This document shows positions 63,443 to 64,000 of a stretch of 64,000 nt of DNA, in pieces. A model generated the notes under the pieces. It saw nothing but the letters and a program-made list of their open reading frames with translations. It was not told the DNA's origin and did not search any database. This DNA is from an uncultured Lentisphaerota bacterium (lineage in GTDB: Bacteria > Verrucomicrobiota > Kiritimatiellia > CAIQIC01). Numbering within the stretch: the first letter of the stretch is position 1; each line of letters opens with the position of its first letter. Both the position numbers and the translations under genes were made by a program. The DNA is taken from the NCBI GenBank assembly GCA_903889245.1, contig CAISWQ010000072.1, forward strand, positions 1 to 64,000, given 5' to 3'.

Positions 63443-64000
63443 TCAGTGCCAGACGACCTTGCCGTGAATGCGTTCGACCAGCGCCAGCACGATGTAGTGC
63501 AGCAGGACGCTGTGGACGCTCTCCGCCGTACACATATCATTGAGCGGCACGTGCAGCTTGTGTTGCGCCAGCCGGCGCAGCTTGCCACCGCCGAAACCGG
63601 TGAGGCCCAGCGTCGCCAGCCCGTTGCGCTTGGCCCATGTGAGCGCCTTGATGATGTTCGGGCTGTTGCCGGAGCCGCTGATCGCGATCAGCACGTCGCC
63701 CGGCCGCGCGTGGTTGCGGAGTTGCTGCTCGAAGACCACCGCGTAGCCATCGTCGTTGCCGTAGGCGGTCAGGCACGGCACGCTATCGGTCAGCGCCAGC
63801 GCGCGGATGCGTTTCTTCTGGGAGAGCGTGCGCCGCGTGCCCTTGGCCAGATCCTGCGCCAGGTGCGACGCCGTCGCCGCCGAGCCGCCGTTGCCGATGA
63901 CGAACACCGTACTGCCCTTCTGATAGGCGCGCCACAGCAGGTCAATGGTGCCCTGCACCTCCTGCGGCTTCACGGATTGCAAAGCCTGGGTCACATAGGT
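63443..64000 (-). CDS. SIS-domain phosphosugar isomerase, GmhA-like (truncated by window edge)
   Basis: The visible part has the SIS fold of D-sedoheptulose-7-phosphate isomerase: VFVIGNGGSAATASHLAQDLAKGT, SVPCLTAYGNDDGYAVVFEQQL, DVLIAISGSGNSPNIIKALTWAKRNG and a C-terminal HSVLLHYIVLALVERIHG. A GTG at 63994 is in frame, but family members usually start 10-20 residues earlier, so the 5' end is probably beyond the window. It may belong to heptose synthesis for the same surface glycan. It lies 22 bp upstream of pseB. Confidence 0.85.
   Translation of the reverse strand, partial: TYVTQALQSVKPQEVQGTIDLLWRAYQKGSTVFVIGNGGSAATASHLAQDLAKGTRRTLSQKKRIRALALTDSVPCLTAYGNDDGYAVVFEQQLRNHARPGDVLIAISGSGNSPNIIKALTWAKRNGLATLGLTGFGGGKLRRLAQHKLHVPLNDMCTAESVHSVLLHYIVLALVERIHGKVVWH

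Noticed and set aside
26089-64000. Prophage or genomic-island integration of the polysaccharide locus
   Set aside because: No integrase, tRNA, direct-repeat attachment site or transposase was seen in the window, although the edges of the locus to the right are not visible.

Overview
The window is GC-rich and reads as chromosome of a strictly or facultatively anaerobic, polysaccharide-degrading bacterium of the PVC group, most likely Kiritimatiellota or a relative among Verrucomicrobiota and Lentisphaerota. This is inferred from an oxygen-sensitive glycyl radical enzyme, secreted sulfatase and glycosidases, a Ser/Thr kinase fused to a formylglycine-generating-enzyme-type domain, and gaps filled with short hairpins and 6-8 bp period arrays. 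No rRNA, tRNA, CRISPR array, insertion sequence or phage gene was recognised.

Left part (1-26 kb), genes on both strands. It holds a HypD-like glycyl radical enzyme and its radical-SAM activase, a secreted beta-propeller protein, a Tat-exported sulfatase with a coupled unknown gene, a GH97 enzyme, the kinase/FGE-like fusion, a GH20 hexosaminidase, a GH5-like enzyme with an inserted carbohydrate-binding domain, an alpha/beta esterase, two amino-acid biosynthesis genes (asd, leuB), a GH105-DUF4861 protein, a PL8 lyase, and kduI and kduD. Together PL8, GH105, GH20, sulfatase, KduI and KduD can dismantle a uronate-containing, possibly sulfated polymer such as a glycosaminoglycan and pass the unsaturated uronate to 2-keto-3-deoxygluconate. 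The HypD-like enzyme would fit use of hydroxyproline from the same kind of material.

Right part (26-64 kb), every gene on the minus strand. It is one large surface-polysaccharide locus. It has a tandem WecG/TagA fusion, many GT4 and GT2 glycosyltransferases (two sets are duplicated pairs), epimerases, methyltransferases, an asparagine-synthase-like amidotransferase, a Wzy-like polymerase or ligase, a Wzx-like flippase, a polysaccharide deacetylase, a hexapeptide acyltransferase and a STELLO/DUF288-type protein. At the right end lie PseB, PseC, a PseG-PseH fusion and PseI, next to a sialyltransferase-like protein. Interleaved with them is a second, divergent nonulosonate-type module: NeuB-like protein, SDR lacking the Tyr/Lys pair, class-III aminotransferase, Gfo/Idh/MocA oxidoreductase and SpsF-type cytidylyltransferase. 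Many neighbours overlap by ATGA, so translation is probably coupled.

The most unusual non-coding feature is a family of about 25 intergenic palindromes, core TTTTCCAA-N3-TTGGAAAA. They usually sit in clusters of 1-4, either 10-110 bp upstream of a start codon or between convergent genes. In at least two copies the stem extends into unrelated flanking bases that still pair. Other notable signals are a perfect 46-bp palindrome, a composite inverted repeat flanking the kinase gene, and 10-11 bp C/G homopolymers at the starts of two surface-polysaccharide genes.
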